A stretch of 64,000 nt of DNA from Forficula auricularia (taxonomy: Eukaryota; Arthropoda; Insecta; Dermaptera; Forficulidae), in contig JALMQS010000886.1 of assembly GCA_024734495.1 (NCBI GenBank), positions 17,441 to 81,440 on the forward strand, written 5' to 3'. The stretch's first letter is position 1. Each line of letters starts with the position of its first letter. The position numbers and the translations under genes are program-made. The notes beneath the pieces were generated by a model. That model searched no databases, was not told the DNA's origin, and saw only the letters and a program-made list of their open reading frames with translations. Below are positions 33,701 through 43,925 of this stretch, one piece after another.

Positions 33701-33938
33701 CAGTGGCGTGAAGTCCATGGATGTTGTGGATGCTGCGCATCACTAAAATTTCAAAACTTTAAGACTATTTTCATACTGTGTCATAAAAAATATAATGTTA
33801 AATTTGAAAAATAACGAACAATTCTTCGTTTATCGATTAATTTTACAAAAATGAGCTAAAAATAAATTAAAATTTAAAAAAAAGAACAGTTCTTTTTTGG
33901 ACAGCATCCCGTGGTTGAAATGACACCTCCCGCCACTG
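33701..33938. mobile_element. hAT-type MITE with 8-bp target duplication
   Basis: The ends CAGTGGCGTG and CGCCACTG are inverted. The flanks TTAGGTAT (33693-33700) and ATAGGTAT (33939-33946) agree in 7 of 8 positions. Inner blocks GGATGTTGTGGATGCTG and GACAGCATCC pair. A relative ends at about 44427 (minus strand). Confidence 0.82.
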
Positions 33939-33984
33939 ATAGGTATGAGTTCTTATACTGAATTAAAGGGTACTGGATTATTTT

Positions 33985-34127
33985 TATTTATAACGAAGGA
34001 TGTAATTAAAAATTTGCTTGTTTCCAGTAATTTTATGTAATTAAGGAAATCCATTAATCACTTAACTTAATTAAATAAAATTACTGGAAACAATCACAGT
34101 TTTAATTACATCCTTAATTATAAATTA
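33985..34127. repeat. Foldback of about 140 bp
   Basis: AGGATGTAATTAAAAATT and TTTCCAGTAATTTTATGTAA are inverted at 34070-34115, giving arms of about 45-50 bp. No tail or hammerhead-like core is present. Confidence 0.65.
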
Positions 34128-34862
34128 ATATATAGTACCTGGATCACAAGCTCGGTAGTTTTTTAATACAATTAAAAGCGATATATTAATATTATTTTTC
34201 ATTTTAAATTCAGGTAAAAAGGTCGATTTTTAATCACAGCCAAAATAAAATAAAATTGAAATAAAACTTAATTTATATTTTTACCAACGTTTTGACCAGC
34301 TATGGGCATCATCAAGACGTATCACTGGCCACAAAGTTTTGAATGTAATTTCATTTAAAAATAATATTAAAATACACGAATATATATAAATAATGTATAT
34401 CCTGAAGAAGGATGTACGATCCTTTGAATTGTCGGGTTTTTTAAGAGAATGAACTTAATATTCTAATAAATTATTTTATAGAAAAATACCTTTAATTATC
34501 AATTAAATTGGCAAATTCTAATATGTGATAATATTTGTAATGATCTATTAGTTTAATTTAAAATAAAAAAAACAATTAAAAAAAAATTGAAAAAAATGTA
34601 ATTATAAATTTTTATTCAAACAACCATCTGTGAATAATTATTTCAATTAAAAAAAAAAACATCAAAAACAACTTAACCGAAGATGAGACCGTGATAGATC
34701 GAATTGTCAACCCAAAAAACCCCTATCCCGTGAATTTCATCCAAATCGTTAGAGCCATTTTCGAGAAATCTATTCTATGTATAATTTATATATATATATA
34801 CAATAAAGGTCTCTATCCACTACAACGTATCATACTATGACCGTACTAGGAACGTATCAGAC

Positions 34863-35404
34863 ATGAAAAGCAACACGAGACCACCTGCTATGCCCACTGA
34901 AACGGATCGACGGCGTTCTGTGCCCGTATACATCCCGTATGATGCCCGTATATTGCCCGTATGTAATCTGTATCATCATACAGATCTAAATCCACCAAAA
35001 TCAATAGGAAACCGTTTTATTCTCGCATGCGTATCGATGTTGTGTGAACGTCTTGGGAGCGCTATCAAGTTTTTAAATAATAAAATAGGTATGCCTACTA
35101 AAAAATTAACTGTTAGACAACTGGCAATAGTTGCCATAATATTGGATGAGGAAGAAGAAGAGAACCAAAAAAACACTCGATGCTACTGGATTCACGATTC
35201 TATAAAAGAACGAAAAACTGAAGGAGAATATTGGACGTTATTCAGGCACTTAGTTGATGATGAAGAAAAGTTCTTTCAGTATTTCCGAATGTCTACATTC
35301 CAATTTAATGTATAGCTGAAAAAATTGAAAATGACATTGTCAGAAGAAACACCAACTTTAGAGAATGTCTGTCATCTAAAGAAAGGCTTGCTGTGTGTTT
35401 ACGG
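34863..35404 (+). pseudogene. Harbinger transposase N-terminal exon (broken)
   Basis: The frame from 34863 reads through RCYWIHDSIKERKTEGEYW (about 35180) and FRHLVDDEEKFFQYFRMS, the N-terminal part of HARBI1-like transposases before the catalytic triad. A single-base frameshift after FQFNV is followed in the next frame by IAEKIENDIVRRNTNFREC and SSKERLAVCLR (to about 35404), the ERLAVCLR block of the family. GTAAGT directly follows, as a splice donor. The DDE catalytic exons are missing. The host gene HARBI1 was considered, but the TIRs show a transposon. Confidence 0.82.
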
Positions 35405-35720
35405 TAAGTAAAACAACTTTTAATATATTTTAAATCAAACTTTTATTTTATTTTATATTTTAAATCAAATTACAAATATTCAGAATCAACTATCAAATTG
35501 TTACTCGTATGTACCTATTCAAAAATATTTTCTGACTCTGCCCTCTACAACGTATTCCAAACGTTAGTAGACGTATCCCAAGTCTCAGGAGACGTAGGCA
35601 TGGGTGTATCACTTTGTTGAACGCATGAAGAAGTCGATGCTGGAGATGGAGTGTATGCATATTGAGGTGTAGTTGTTATAAAGCTAGGTGGTGCGAGCTG
35701 CTGTAATTCCGTAATTAGTA

Positions 35721-35977
35721 CTAGGAACGTGTCGGGTAAAAAATATTCTTTGTATTGAAAAGTATGAGACTATGCCCACTAGACCGTTCCGTCACCGACC
35801 AGCACCGTCGCGTGCCATGCGCGGAGCGTATCGGCACCGGCAAAATATTCTCACCGACAATTTATTAACGCTCCGTGCATGGCACACGACGGTGCTGGTC
35901 GGTGACGGAACGGTCTAGTGGGCATAGTCTCATACTTTTTAATACAAAGAATATTTTTTTACCCGACACGTTCCTAG
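35721..35977. repeat. Palindrome of about 250 bp inside the Harbinger element
   Basis: ACTAGGAACGTGTCGGGTAA, CATAGTCTCATAC and TCCGTCACCGACCAGCACCG are mirrored on the right side around a centre GCGGAGCGTATCGGCACCGG. The outermost part resembles the inner TIR motif of the host element (TACTAGGAACGT), so it may derive from a related MITE or from TIR duplication. Confidence 0.75.
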
Positions 35978-36823
35978 TACGGTCTTAGTATTATACATTT
36001 TAGTGGGTAGAGACCTTAATTGTTCGTTTAATATAATAAGAGTACCTGGAGCCACCGAGTGATGCACGGTAACACCTGACCCCCCCTCCCGAAACCACAC
36101 AGCTCGCCCCCACCAATGCACCCCCACTCCCCAACCGCGCCTCCCACCCCCGGATCCTCCACAACTGCACCCCACCTCCTGCACCTCCCACATCCACCCC
36201 ATCCCGCACCCAATTTTTGCATTTCTAGCTTTCTAATGGTCCACATATATATTATGTGTATATTTGTTTACTCGTACACCAATTTGCCCACATTCGTTCA
36301 TATTGATAAACATTATAAAAAAATAAATAGGAAAATAATAATAAAAAAAATAATCGTATAGGGTATATAAAATTAAATAAGATTTGTTTCCAAGTTATAT
36401 AAAAAAGCCACTTCAATCACTTTATTTGTAAACACACCTGTAATGTTATGATTTAGACACCTCTTAATAAAAAACAAACAAAAAAATTCCTAATTTTAAT
36501 ATAATATATTAATATTTGCTATAACCCATTAGAGGGTTTTAAAATTAAAAATTTAATTAAAAATAAAAGATAATTGAAAAAAATGTAAACAAACTTTTTT
36601 ATTGAGATTTTCATCTATGAATAATTGCTTTAATTAAGAAAAGATCAATTAAGATGAATTTGGATGAGGTCCAGATCGTTTTTTCACCCTCAAAACTTGT
36701 TAATAGATTTTGTTCCATCCGTTTTCCAAAATAGAACCAAGATACAAATATATATATATATATAAATAAATATACAATTTTTGCTCGTTTAATAAGAGTA
36801 GATAGATAAGATACAGCCGACTC

Positions 36824-37270
36824 TCGACAATTTGAAATCCAAGGGACTTCAAGAAAAATTCGAATTATCGAGACTTCGAAATATCAAAAAGTTTGGATTA
36901 TCAAGAGGAACGAAAAAATATTCGAATTATTATAAGAGTTTTTATTATATTTTTGAAAATATGTATGAGCTTATATAGATTTTATATAGAGGCTCAAGTA
37001 AAAAAGTAAAAATAATGAAAATGACAAAAAAGAACAAAACATAAAATATTTACCCAGAAAATGAGGAGTAAACATTGATAGGAAAAATTCGAATTATATA
37101 GAGGAAAAAGTGGCCTAGTTTGAATTATAGAACGTTCTCTCCCCCTCTTGTTACGAAAAAGATTTCGAGTTATCGAACCTATTAAAATACATAGATTTTT
37201 TTCGATTTACCGAAGTTAACAGCTGAAGAGTTCGAACTATCGAAAAATTCGAATTATCAAGAGTCTACTG
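36824..37270. mobile_element. pogo/Tigger-type MITE
   Basis: The ends CAGCCGACTCTCGACAATTT and the inverse of GAATTATCAAGAGTCTACTG pair. TA flanks are present (36822-36823, 37271-37272). Inner TTCGAATTATCGAGA repeats are typical of pogo-like termini. 447 bp, no coding sequence. Confidence 0.82.
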
Positions 37271-37334
37271 TATATCTTTAAACTTCAAATAGGCTCTTAT
37301 TTTATTTAGTTTACTAGTTATAAACTTTCCATCT

Positions 37335-37520
37335 TTGAACCCCTTCAAAATGGGGGGGGGAGGGTCAACAATGAAAATGCTAGCCCGTTGGACCAAACTC
37401 AACCAAATTTTGTATACATATTCTGTGGCCCCTCTGAAGGCTAGAAATGCAAAAGCTAACAGCTCAAAATAGGGGGGAGGGGTCAAAAATGAAAATTCTA
37501 CCCCTTTGGACCAACGGGCT
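37335..37520 (-). repeat. Rep-A-like minisatellite units (diverged)
   Basis: CCAAACTCAACCAAATTTTG and GGCTAGAAATGCAAAAGCTA occur with GTCAAAAATGAAAATTCTA. They belong to the same superfamily as Rep-A but a distinct subfamily also seen at 41450, 43625 and 46690. Confidence 0.6.
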
Positions 37521-37552
37521 TCTTCATAACTAACAAAAAGAAGAGAAATCCC

Positions 37553-37758
37553 AACCAAAACATTCTGTGAAAAAACAGGCCAAGTTCGAAAAAGTAGTAA
37601 AATCTATTGAGTAGCCAAGTTAAATTCGCCAAGAATAATTAAATAGAGAGATCTACTATTTTCTCAACTTAATTAATCTTGGCGAATTTAACTTGGCTAC
37701 TCACTAGATTTTACTACTTTTTCGAACTTGGCCTGTTTTTTCACAGAATGTTTTGGTT
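37553..37758. repeat. 206-bp foldback
   Basis: AACCAAAACATTCTGTGA, AAACAGGCCAAGTTCG and TAGCCAAGTTAAATTCGCC are mirrored almost perfectly, giving arms of about 90 bp around the centre AGAGAGATCTACTATTTTC. No hammerhead-like core is found, so it differs from the PLE palindromes. Confidence 0.75.
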
Positions 37759-37779
37759 GATATTTTATTTAGTTTACGT

Positions 37780-38490
37780 GTTACAATGATCTGACAAACT
37801 GACTGACATTTTAGCGACCCTAATAAGGTTATGTTTTCCTCTTTAAACGGAACCTTAAAAAGGCCTAAAATTCTTAAGCAACGGTAAGAGCTATAGAGAA
37901 ATAATATAAGAAACTTAATATCGAATAGAAAGATTACAGCAGGATCCCGGTTTAAGGTAGTTGTTTCGCGACAATGCTAGCAAAAAGTTAACTCTAGAGT
38001 ATATAGAACAGACAATAAGGATTCATAATTCATAAGCCCAAAACTTTTTGCTGTTTATCTATCAATTCCTGCCAATCCCGTGCTCGTTTGACAAATTTGG
38101 CACCATTATAAGAGATTGAATATTTTTATATTAAAATGACAGATAAAATACAGTTTAAATTTGTATAAAAATCGCTTTGTGATTTTTTATCAAATGTAAT
38201 CAACGCCTAAGTTACACCTTATGAAAATTACAATTTTGGAAAAATCTAGCTCATTCATCTTTCGCTGGTTAAATAAATGCGCTGTTGCCAAATTGTTTTT
38301 AGTCTAAATTTTTTTATATATTTTTCATTATTTATTCATTATTATCTCAGAAACTGTGTTGTAACTATTAATCAAAATTGTCTTAAAATATGTATTGGCT
38401 ATTGTTTAATGTTGGTTTAGTCTTTTGTAAAAATGGTAAGAAGGGTTTCTTATTTATAATTATATATGTATGTAAATTTTCCAATATCCC
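37780..38490. other. Unrecognised AT-rich DNA
   Basis: No gene or shared family was recognised, apart from a GTTGTTTCGCGACAATGCTA block (about 37960) with a relative near 19685. Confidence 0.35.
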
Positions 38491-38852
38491 GTATAGTGGT
38501 GTAATGGTCAGAATAACTGACTGGCAACCCGGAGGTCTCGGGTTCGATTCCCGGCTATACCCAGACATTTTTTCTGTAAGTATAGGGTCTGGTAATAAAA
38601 ATTAAGTGGGAGATAAATTTAACCGAATTTATCGCGCGGAGAATTTACCACTGCTCGAAGCCCCTAAAGCCTTAGTAAATTGGATATTGAATTGTTTCTA
38701 AGTTTCTGAGATTGGCTCGTGATCCCGGCTTCTTTTCCTTCTACTCTGTTCTTTTCACGATGGAGGGGCCAGCCCATACAGGCCTTTAGGGGATCCACCT
38801 TCTGGTCTATCTCCTTTTCACATCAATATCATTAAAAAAAAAAAAAAAAAAA
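38491..38852 (+). mobile_element. Full-length tRNA-derived SINE
   Basis: A tRNA-like head (38491-38560) has box A TGGTGTAATGG and a perfect box B GGTTCGATTCC; GTATAG pairs with CTATAC as an acceptor-like stem. A body of about 270 bp (GGGAGATAAATTTAACCG, CACGATGGAGGGGCCAGCCC, TGGTCTATCTCC) ends in an A run (38834-38852). The anticodon arm does not fold, so it is not a tRNA gene. It would be transcribed by RNA polymerase III and moved by a LINE. Confidence 0.82.
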
Positions 38853-39423
38853 TAGTGCAATGTTAAAGAGCCTGAAAAACTCGATTTTTGAAATATAATA
38901 TCTCCGTAACTATATTATTCATAAATTTCGTTTCTCGATGCAGAAGTATTTAAATAATAATCTGTATAAATTTCAAAAAAATCCTATTTGGCGTAACAAC
39001 TACCTTAATCCAGAGTACCGGAAGTATTTCTTTAATTCTGACGTTTCTCTATTGCTGAAATAAGTGGATGTTCTTAAAGAAAGTGAAATTCGTATGGAAC
39101 ACAAACAACATGCTTTAGAGAGAGTTTAATATCTTCGATGTTTAATCGAGTAGAAACTATATATCCTTGATGTAATATTAAAGTTTTCTTTAGGGTTCAG
39201 AGAGATAGAGTATTGACGTCATCGTTTTAACATGAAGTTTATTTAGGTTTCCAAGGCAACTGAGTGCAGGAAATTGTGGCCGAGAAATCCTATAAAAGAC
39301 ATACACTTACCTATAAATATTTTATGATGTATATTTATTAGCTTTGCTATTTGAAATATCTAAAATGTTAATCTCAACTGAATTCTGCATTCATTTGATA
39401 CACTAGAAGTGAGAATAATAAAA
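38853..39423. other. Unrecognised AT-rich DNA
   Basis: No coding region or window-wide repeat was recognised. Confidence 0.35.
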
Positions 39424-39908
39424 AGTACCTGGAGCCACCGAGCTATGCTCGGCAACTTTTTGCTTCAGTTAAAAGTTATATATTAATATCATTTTTAATT
39501 TAAAATTCTGATAAAAACCACCCTGTAACTGCGCCCCAACCCTATACCACCCCCGCACACCATACCTCCGCCATGCCCGAGCACCGCACCCCCGCTATGC
39601 TCCTTGGAGCCCCACCCCCGAACCCCCTACTCCAACCCCGCAATTCTATAATATTAATTTTGTTTTTATTTACTCGTACACCAATTTGCCCACATTCATT
39701 CATATGGATAATCATTATAAAAAATAAATAGAAAAATAATCATTAAAAAAATAATCGTATAGGATCTGAAATAAAAACATAAAATTAAATAAGATTTGTT
39801 TCCAAGTTATATAAAAAAGCCACTTCAACCACTTTATTTGTAAACACACCTGTTTTGTTATGCATCCACCTGTAATGTTATGATTTAGCCACCTGTTAAT
39901 TAAAAAAA
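39424..39908 (+). repeat. Rep-B copy
   Basis: It starts AGTACCTGGAGCCACCGAG with GCTATGCTCGGCAAC, passes a C-rich stretch (39520-39640), and ends ACACACCTGTTTTGTTATG, shared with 36425. Confidence 0.65.
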
Positions 39909-39913
39909 AAGCA

Positions 39914-40668
39914 TTTTTTTTTTATAAATTTTATTAAACCATTATTTTACATTAATTAATGTATACATTGTATTTTGCTTCGATTCCGGAGATTACTTCT
40001 CCACCATCAGTGTCCTTATTCATCTTTAGTCCTTGTTTTTAATAAGAGGAAAAATCTAATTAGATAAAAAAAAAACCTCTTTTCCGATAATTATTTCAAT
40101 TCCATTATTCCCCAATCAAGTCGATTGGTTTGCTAATCTCCGTCTCCTCCCATTCCAAAAAAAGCATATTATAAATAAATTTTATTAAACCAATTATTTT
40201 ACATTAATTAATGTATACATTGTATTTTTTGCTTCGATTCCGAAGATTACTTCTCCACCACCGAGTGTCCTTATTCATCTTTAGTCCTTGTTTTTAATAA
40301 GAGGAAAAATCTAATTAGATAAAAAAACCTCTTTTCCGATAATTATTTCAATTCCATTATTCCCCAATCAAGTCGATTGGTTTGCTAATCTCTGTCTCCT
40401 CCCATTCCAAAAAAAGCAATATAAATAAATTTTATTAAACCAATTATTTTACATTAATTAATGTATACATTGTATTTTTTGCTTCGATTCCGAAGATTAC
40501 TTCTCCACCATCGAGTGTCCTTATTCATCTTTAGTCCTTGTTTTTAATAAGAGGAAAAATCTAATTAGATAAAAAAACCTCTTTTCCGATAATTATTTCA
40601 ATTTCATTATTCCCCAATCAAGTCGATTGGTTTTCCTTCTCTCCCCTCCTCTCTTCCACCTTTCCATA
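39914..40668 (-). repeat. Three Rep-D retroposons in tandem
   Basis: Three copies, each about 250 bp, follow head to tail: 39914-40156, 40157-40412 and 40413-40668. The GATTACTTCTCC block lies at 39991, 40245 and 40495. Copies two and three share changes absent from copy one (CCGAAGATT instead of CCGGAGATT, and GTATTTTTTGC), so they arose by duplication rather than independent insertion. T-rich junctions mark the ancestral poly(A) on the opposite strand. Confidence 0.85.
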
Positions 40669-40687
40669 ATTCAAAAAAAAAAGCAAT

Positions 40688-40988
40688 CCTAATATTAAAA
40701 TAATATAATAATATTTGTTTTAACCTATTAATGGGTTTAAAATTGAAAAGCCAATTAATAAATAAAAGATAATTGAAAAAAATGTAAACAAACTTTTTTT
40801 ATTGATATTTTCGATATTTTCATCTATAAATAATTACTTTAATAAAGAAAACATCAATTAAGATGAAATTTGTCGAAGTCCAAACCTAGCCAGATCGTTT
40901 TCTCATCCTTAAAACTTGTTAATAGAGTTGGTTTCATCAAAAACGGTAGAGCCATTTACAAAATAAGATACAAATATATAAATATATA
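40688..40988 (-). repeat. Rep-B fragment
   Basis: It holds AATATTTGTTTTAACC, GAAATTTGTCGAAGTCC and CGGTAGAGCCATTTACAAAA, the inverse of the Rep-B body. A Helitron-like element is inserted at its end. Confidence 0.6.
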
Positions 40989-42045
40989 TCTAATTATATA
41001 AAATTAAAGTTTTGTCTGTACATTGCTCCAAATCACGCAAAATTTTGGTTGCACTCGTTTCAAGCAAAGTTGTGAACGGAAAACACCCTCAACAAAATTC
41101 CTGTATGTCTGCCCGCCGGTCTGTCTGTCTGTCTGTATGTCTGTCTGTATGTTTCCGTCGTTTCCGAAATGTTCCTCACGATTCACGTAAAAACGGCTGA
41201 AGGGATTATTATGAAATTTCATATTTTCATCAGATGTCGTATCAGATAACTTACGTTTTTAGCTATATATCGTTTTGATATTTTGACCCCAGAAGGGGGT
41301 TTGGGGGGGCGTACGAATGAAAATTATAAAATAAATCCTAAACTATAACTCTACGGCAAATTTTATTATGAGCAAAGTTGTAGAGGATGTGATTTCTAGC
41401 AACTTTTGTTTAAAAAAATCTCCCAAAAAAGAGGGGATAGTGAAAATATGAAAATTCTTGCTCTTTGACCAAACTGAACCAAATTTTGTATACATAATCT
41501 GTGGGTCACTAGAAGGCTAGAAATGAAAAAAACTGGGTGCGGGGGTGGAGTGATGGTGCAAGGGTGCGGGGACAGAGTGGACTGGAGGGTTTAGGTAAGG
41601 GTCCAAAGGCGTAATGGGGGGGGGCTCAAATGAGGGTCCAGAGGCGTAGTGGGGTGGGGTGGAGCGGGGTGGAGGGCACGGGGGTGGGGGTGGTTCAGTG
41701 AGGTGTGAGGCTTCAGGCGAGAATCCAGAGTCTTAGTGGGATGCTGCGGAATGGTGGTGTTGGGGTGAAGGGCGCGGGGTGGGGTCCGGGGGATGGTAGG
41801 ATGGGGTGGTGCAAGGTGGAGTGAGGGGTTCAGCTGATGATCCAGAGGCGTAGTGGGGTGGTGCGAGGGCTGGGGTGCGGGCTGGTGGTGTGGGGGCGGT
41901 GGTTGGGAACGGGCGCATGGTGCGGGGGGTGGTACGTGCTAGGTGGGGTTCGAGGGGTGTGGTGGGTGTGAGTGGGGTATGAAGGTGGGGTTCGTGGATC
42001 GGGGGTCCAGGGGGCGTGCCCTGCTATAAAGGGCCTTGCAGCTAG
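40989..42045 (+). mobile_element. Non-autonomous Helitron-like element
   Basis: The 5' end TCTAATTATATAAAATTAAAG is preceded by A. The 3' end has the hairpin GCCCTGCTATAAAGGGC, then CTTGCAG and CTAG, followed by T. TC...CTAG with a 3' hairpin inserted between A and T is the Helitron signature. The interior includes a (GTCT)n tract (41117-41150), a diverged Rep-A unit (41440-41540) and a G-rich stretch (41540-42010). No Rep/helicase coding sequence. A shorter relative is at 46370-46945. Confidence 0.7.
41540..42010 (+). repeat. G-rich, strand-asymmetric stretch
   Basis: About 470 bp made of degenerate GTGGGGTGG- and CAGAGGCGTAGTGGGG-type units in loose tandem, with many runs of three or more G on the + strand. 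Open frames on the complementary strand are proline-rich artefacts of this composition. Confidence 0.7.
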
Positions 42046-42059
42046 TATATATATAAAAA

Positions 42060-42262
42060 AATTTTAAACAAAAAATTTATTAAACCAATTTTACATTAAA
42101 GTATACATTGTATTTGAGATTCGACTCCGGAGATTACTTCTCCACCATCGACTGTCCTTGATCATCTTTTTAGTCCTTGTTTTTAATAAGAGGAAAAAAC
42201 TAATTAAATAAAAAAAAACCTCTTTTCCGATAATTATTCCAATTCCATATTTCTCCCGTCAA
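42060..42262 (-). repeat. Rep-D retroposon copy
   Basis: TTTATTAAACC, GATTCGACTCCGGAGATTAC, TTAGTCCTTGTTTTTAATAAG and CTCTTTTCCGATAATTATTC occur in the Rep-D order. The T-rich left end corresponds to poly(A) on the minus strand. Confidence 0.75.
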
Positions 42263-42284
42263 TCGTCTCATTCTTTCCCTATAT

Positions 42285-42588
42285 ACTATACAAGTTTTGC
42301 TCGTTTAATAAGAGTAGATATTTGCTATAAAGTATTCGTGGGTTTTAAAATTAAAATAACAATTAATAAATAAAAGATAATTGAAAAAAATGTAAACAAA
42401 CTTTTTTATTGACATTTTCAACTAAAAATAATTACTTTAATTAAGCAAAAGTCAATTAAGATGAATTTTGATGAGGTCCAGACCTAGCCAGAGCGCTTTC
42501 TCATCCTCAAAACATTTTAATAGAATTTGTTTCATCAAAATCGATAGAGCCGTTTTTAAAATATAAAAAGATACAACTATATAAAGAA

Positions 42589-42622
<34 letters not shown>

Positions 42623-42800
42623 GTCAATAGAATTTTTCGGGTTTCTCCATGTGGGTTTGAGAGTTTTTCTCTGAGATAAACTCTCAAACCCACACGGAGA
42701 TACCAGAAAAATCTTTAATGACATACAACCTATTCGAGGAAACCTCAATGAACATATATATATATATATATACAATTTTTGCTCGTTTAATAAGAGTATA
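42285..42800 (-). repeat. Rep-B copy with embedded hairpin
   Basis: The Rep-B body runs from TTTTGCTCGTTTAATAAGAG and back to the same motif at 42778. At 42625-42720 a foldback built from TCTCAAACCCACACGGAGA and its inverse is embedded; it is related to 24960-25000. Confidence 0.6.
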
Positions 42801-43320
42801 TAATAATAATACAAAGAAAATAGAAAAGGAACATAAACAATCGAATAATGGGAATCTCAGGGGCGCAGCATCGCCTACACGATCCTTTTATCTCAAGACG
42901 ATATTAAGATAATTAATATGTAAATTAGATTATCATAAGGATTTAAATGGAATATTCTAAATACCCTAATGTGAATTGAATTTATCCTTTGAAATTCTTA
43001 GAGATAAGCTCGGATTTACCTACTCAAAATTGAGGATTAACGTTATGGATAAATGTTTGAGGCACGACAACCGGAAGATTAATATTAGATACATATGGAT
43101 ATATATTATTCTATGATATATCCAACGAAATAATACAATACGTATAGGATATAGAGGCATACATATAAAGAGGATTATTCTCATTTGAGATTGTTATTTA
43201 GTTAGACTGAGTTTATTCAAATGTTGAGAATTTACAATACAAAGTGGGCCATAATGATCTACCACATTTTGAAGAGGTATAAAAAATGAAAAAATTTAAC
43301 TAGAAAAAAACTGAATATAT
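42801..43320. other. Unrecognised, possibly low-copy DNA
   Basis: No repeat family of the window is seen here. Short frames are not similar to known proteins. Confidence 0.35.
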
Positions 43321-43511
43321 AATTAAGTAATGGAGAGGGATTCAGCCAATGGGTAGCCTCTGCTGAATAAAAAACTCCCAATTATAGAAAACGTTTCGGC
43401 TTTAATTAAATAATGCCATCATCAATTAAAGCCGAAACGTTTTCTATAATTGGGAGTTTTTTTATTCAGCAGAAGCTACCCATTGGCTGAGTCCCTCTCC
43501 ATTATTTAATT
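43321..43511. mobile_element. PLE-type palindrome
   Basis: AATGGAGAGGGATTCAGCC, CTCTGCTGAATAAAAAACTC and CCCAATTATAGAAAACG are mirrored in the right half with a small centre. GAAACGTTTTC after GGC/GCC recalls the PLE core, but the first half reads TTGATGA rather than CTGATGA. Confidence 0.65.
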
Positions 43512-43624
43512 ATATACATATACAGCCATCAAAGTGTATCAACTTTAAAAACTGAACATATTTTTTGAAAAGAACATAAAATATTTTTATTATTGTGTTT
43601 TAAACATTACTATATCAGACGAAA

Positions 43625-43925
43625 AAGGGGAGGTGAAAAATGAAAATTCTAGCTCTTTTGACCAAACTCAACCAAATTTTGTATACATATTCTGTGGACA
43701 CCCAGAAAGCTAAAAATGCAAAAACTAACCACCCAAAATAGGGGTGAGTGTCAAAAATGAAAATTCTAGCCCTTTCAACCAAACTATATACACACAATTT
43801 AGTTAGTTTTTGCATATCTAGCCTTCTAGTGGTCCTCAGAATATGTATACAACATTTGGTTGAGTTTGGTCGAAAGGGCTAGAATTTTCATTTTTCACCT
43901 CCCCCTCCCCAATTTTTCGTCTAAT
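43625..43925. repeat. Diverged Rep-A-like units in inverted arrangement
   Basis: Left units read CCAAACTCAACCAAATTTTG; the right unit is the inverse (TTGGTTGAGTTTGGTCG). Together they form a short foldback. Confidence 0.6.

Larger units (their letters stand above)
34807..36016 (+). mobile_element. PIF/Harbinger element with TAA target duplication
   Basis: TIRs of about 50 bp begin AGGTCTCTATCCACTA and end TAGTGGGTAGAGACCT. The TAA at 34804-34806 and 36017-36019 is the 3-bp target duplication of PIF/Harbinger elements. The 5' part encodes the start of a Harbinger transposase. The 3' part is a large palindrome (35721-35977) instead of the catalytic exons. At 1.21 kb it is a non-autonomous deletion derivative. 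Confidence 0.9.
34130..36812. repeat. Rep-B copy split by a Harbinger element
   Basis: The left piece (34130-34803) runs from AGTACCTGGATCACAAGCTC to ATATATATATACAATAA. The right piece (36020-36812) starts TTGTTCGTTTAATATAATAAG, carries AGTACCTGGAGCCACCGAG, a C-rich stretch (36076-36210) and the body in inverse order to 25013-25768. A PLE-like end (CCAACGTTTTGACCAGC, 34283-34300) is embedded in the left piece. Confidence 0.6.

Noticed and set aside
34283..34320. Hammerhead core at a PLE-like end
   Set aside because: On the minus strand it reads TTGATGA and AAAACG instead of CTGANGA and GAAA. Two core positions are lost, so it is not listed as a motif.
34863..35315. Host HARBI1-like gene
   Set aside because: It lies between 50-bp TIRs with TAA duplications, has a frameshift and lacks the catalytic exons, so it is a transposon remnant.
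35939..36246. Glycine/tryptophan-rich open frames
   Set aside because: They overlap the C-rich part of Rep-B and the end of the Harbinger element in three frames at once, a composition effect.
38491..38560. Functional tRNA gene
   Set aside because: Promoter boxes are good and a T arm can form, but the anticodon arm does not pair, and a SINE body with an A tail follows.
41733..41918. Proline-rich open frame in a G-rich stretch
   Set aside because: The frame exists because the composition lacks stop codons. The units are degenerate tandem repeats inside a Helitron-like element.
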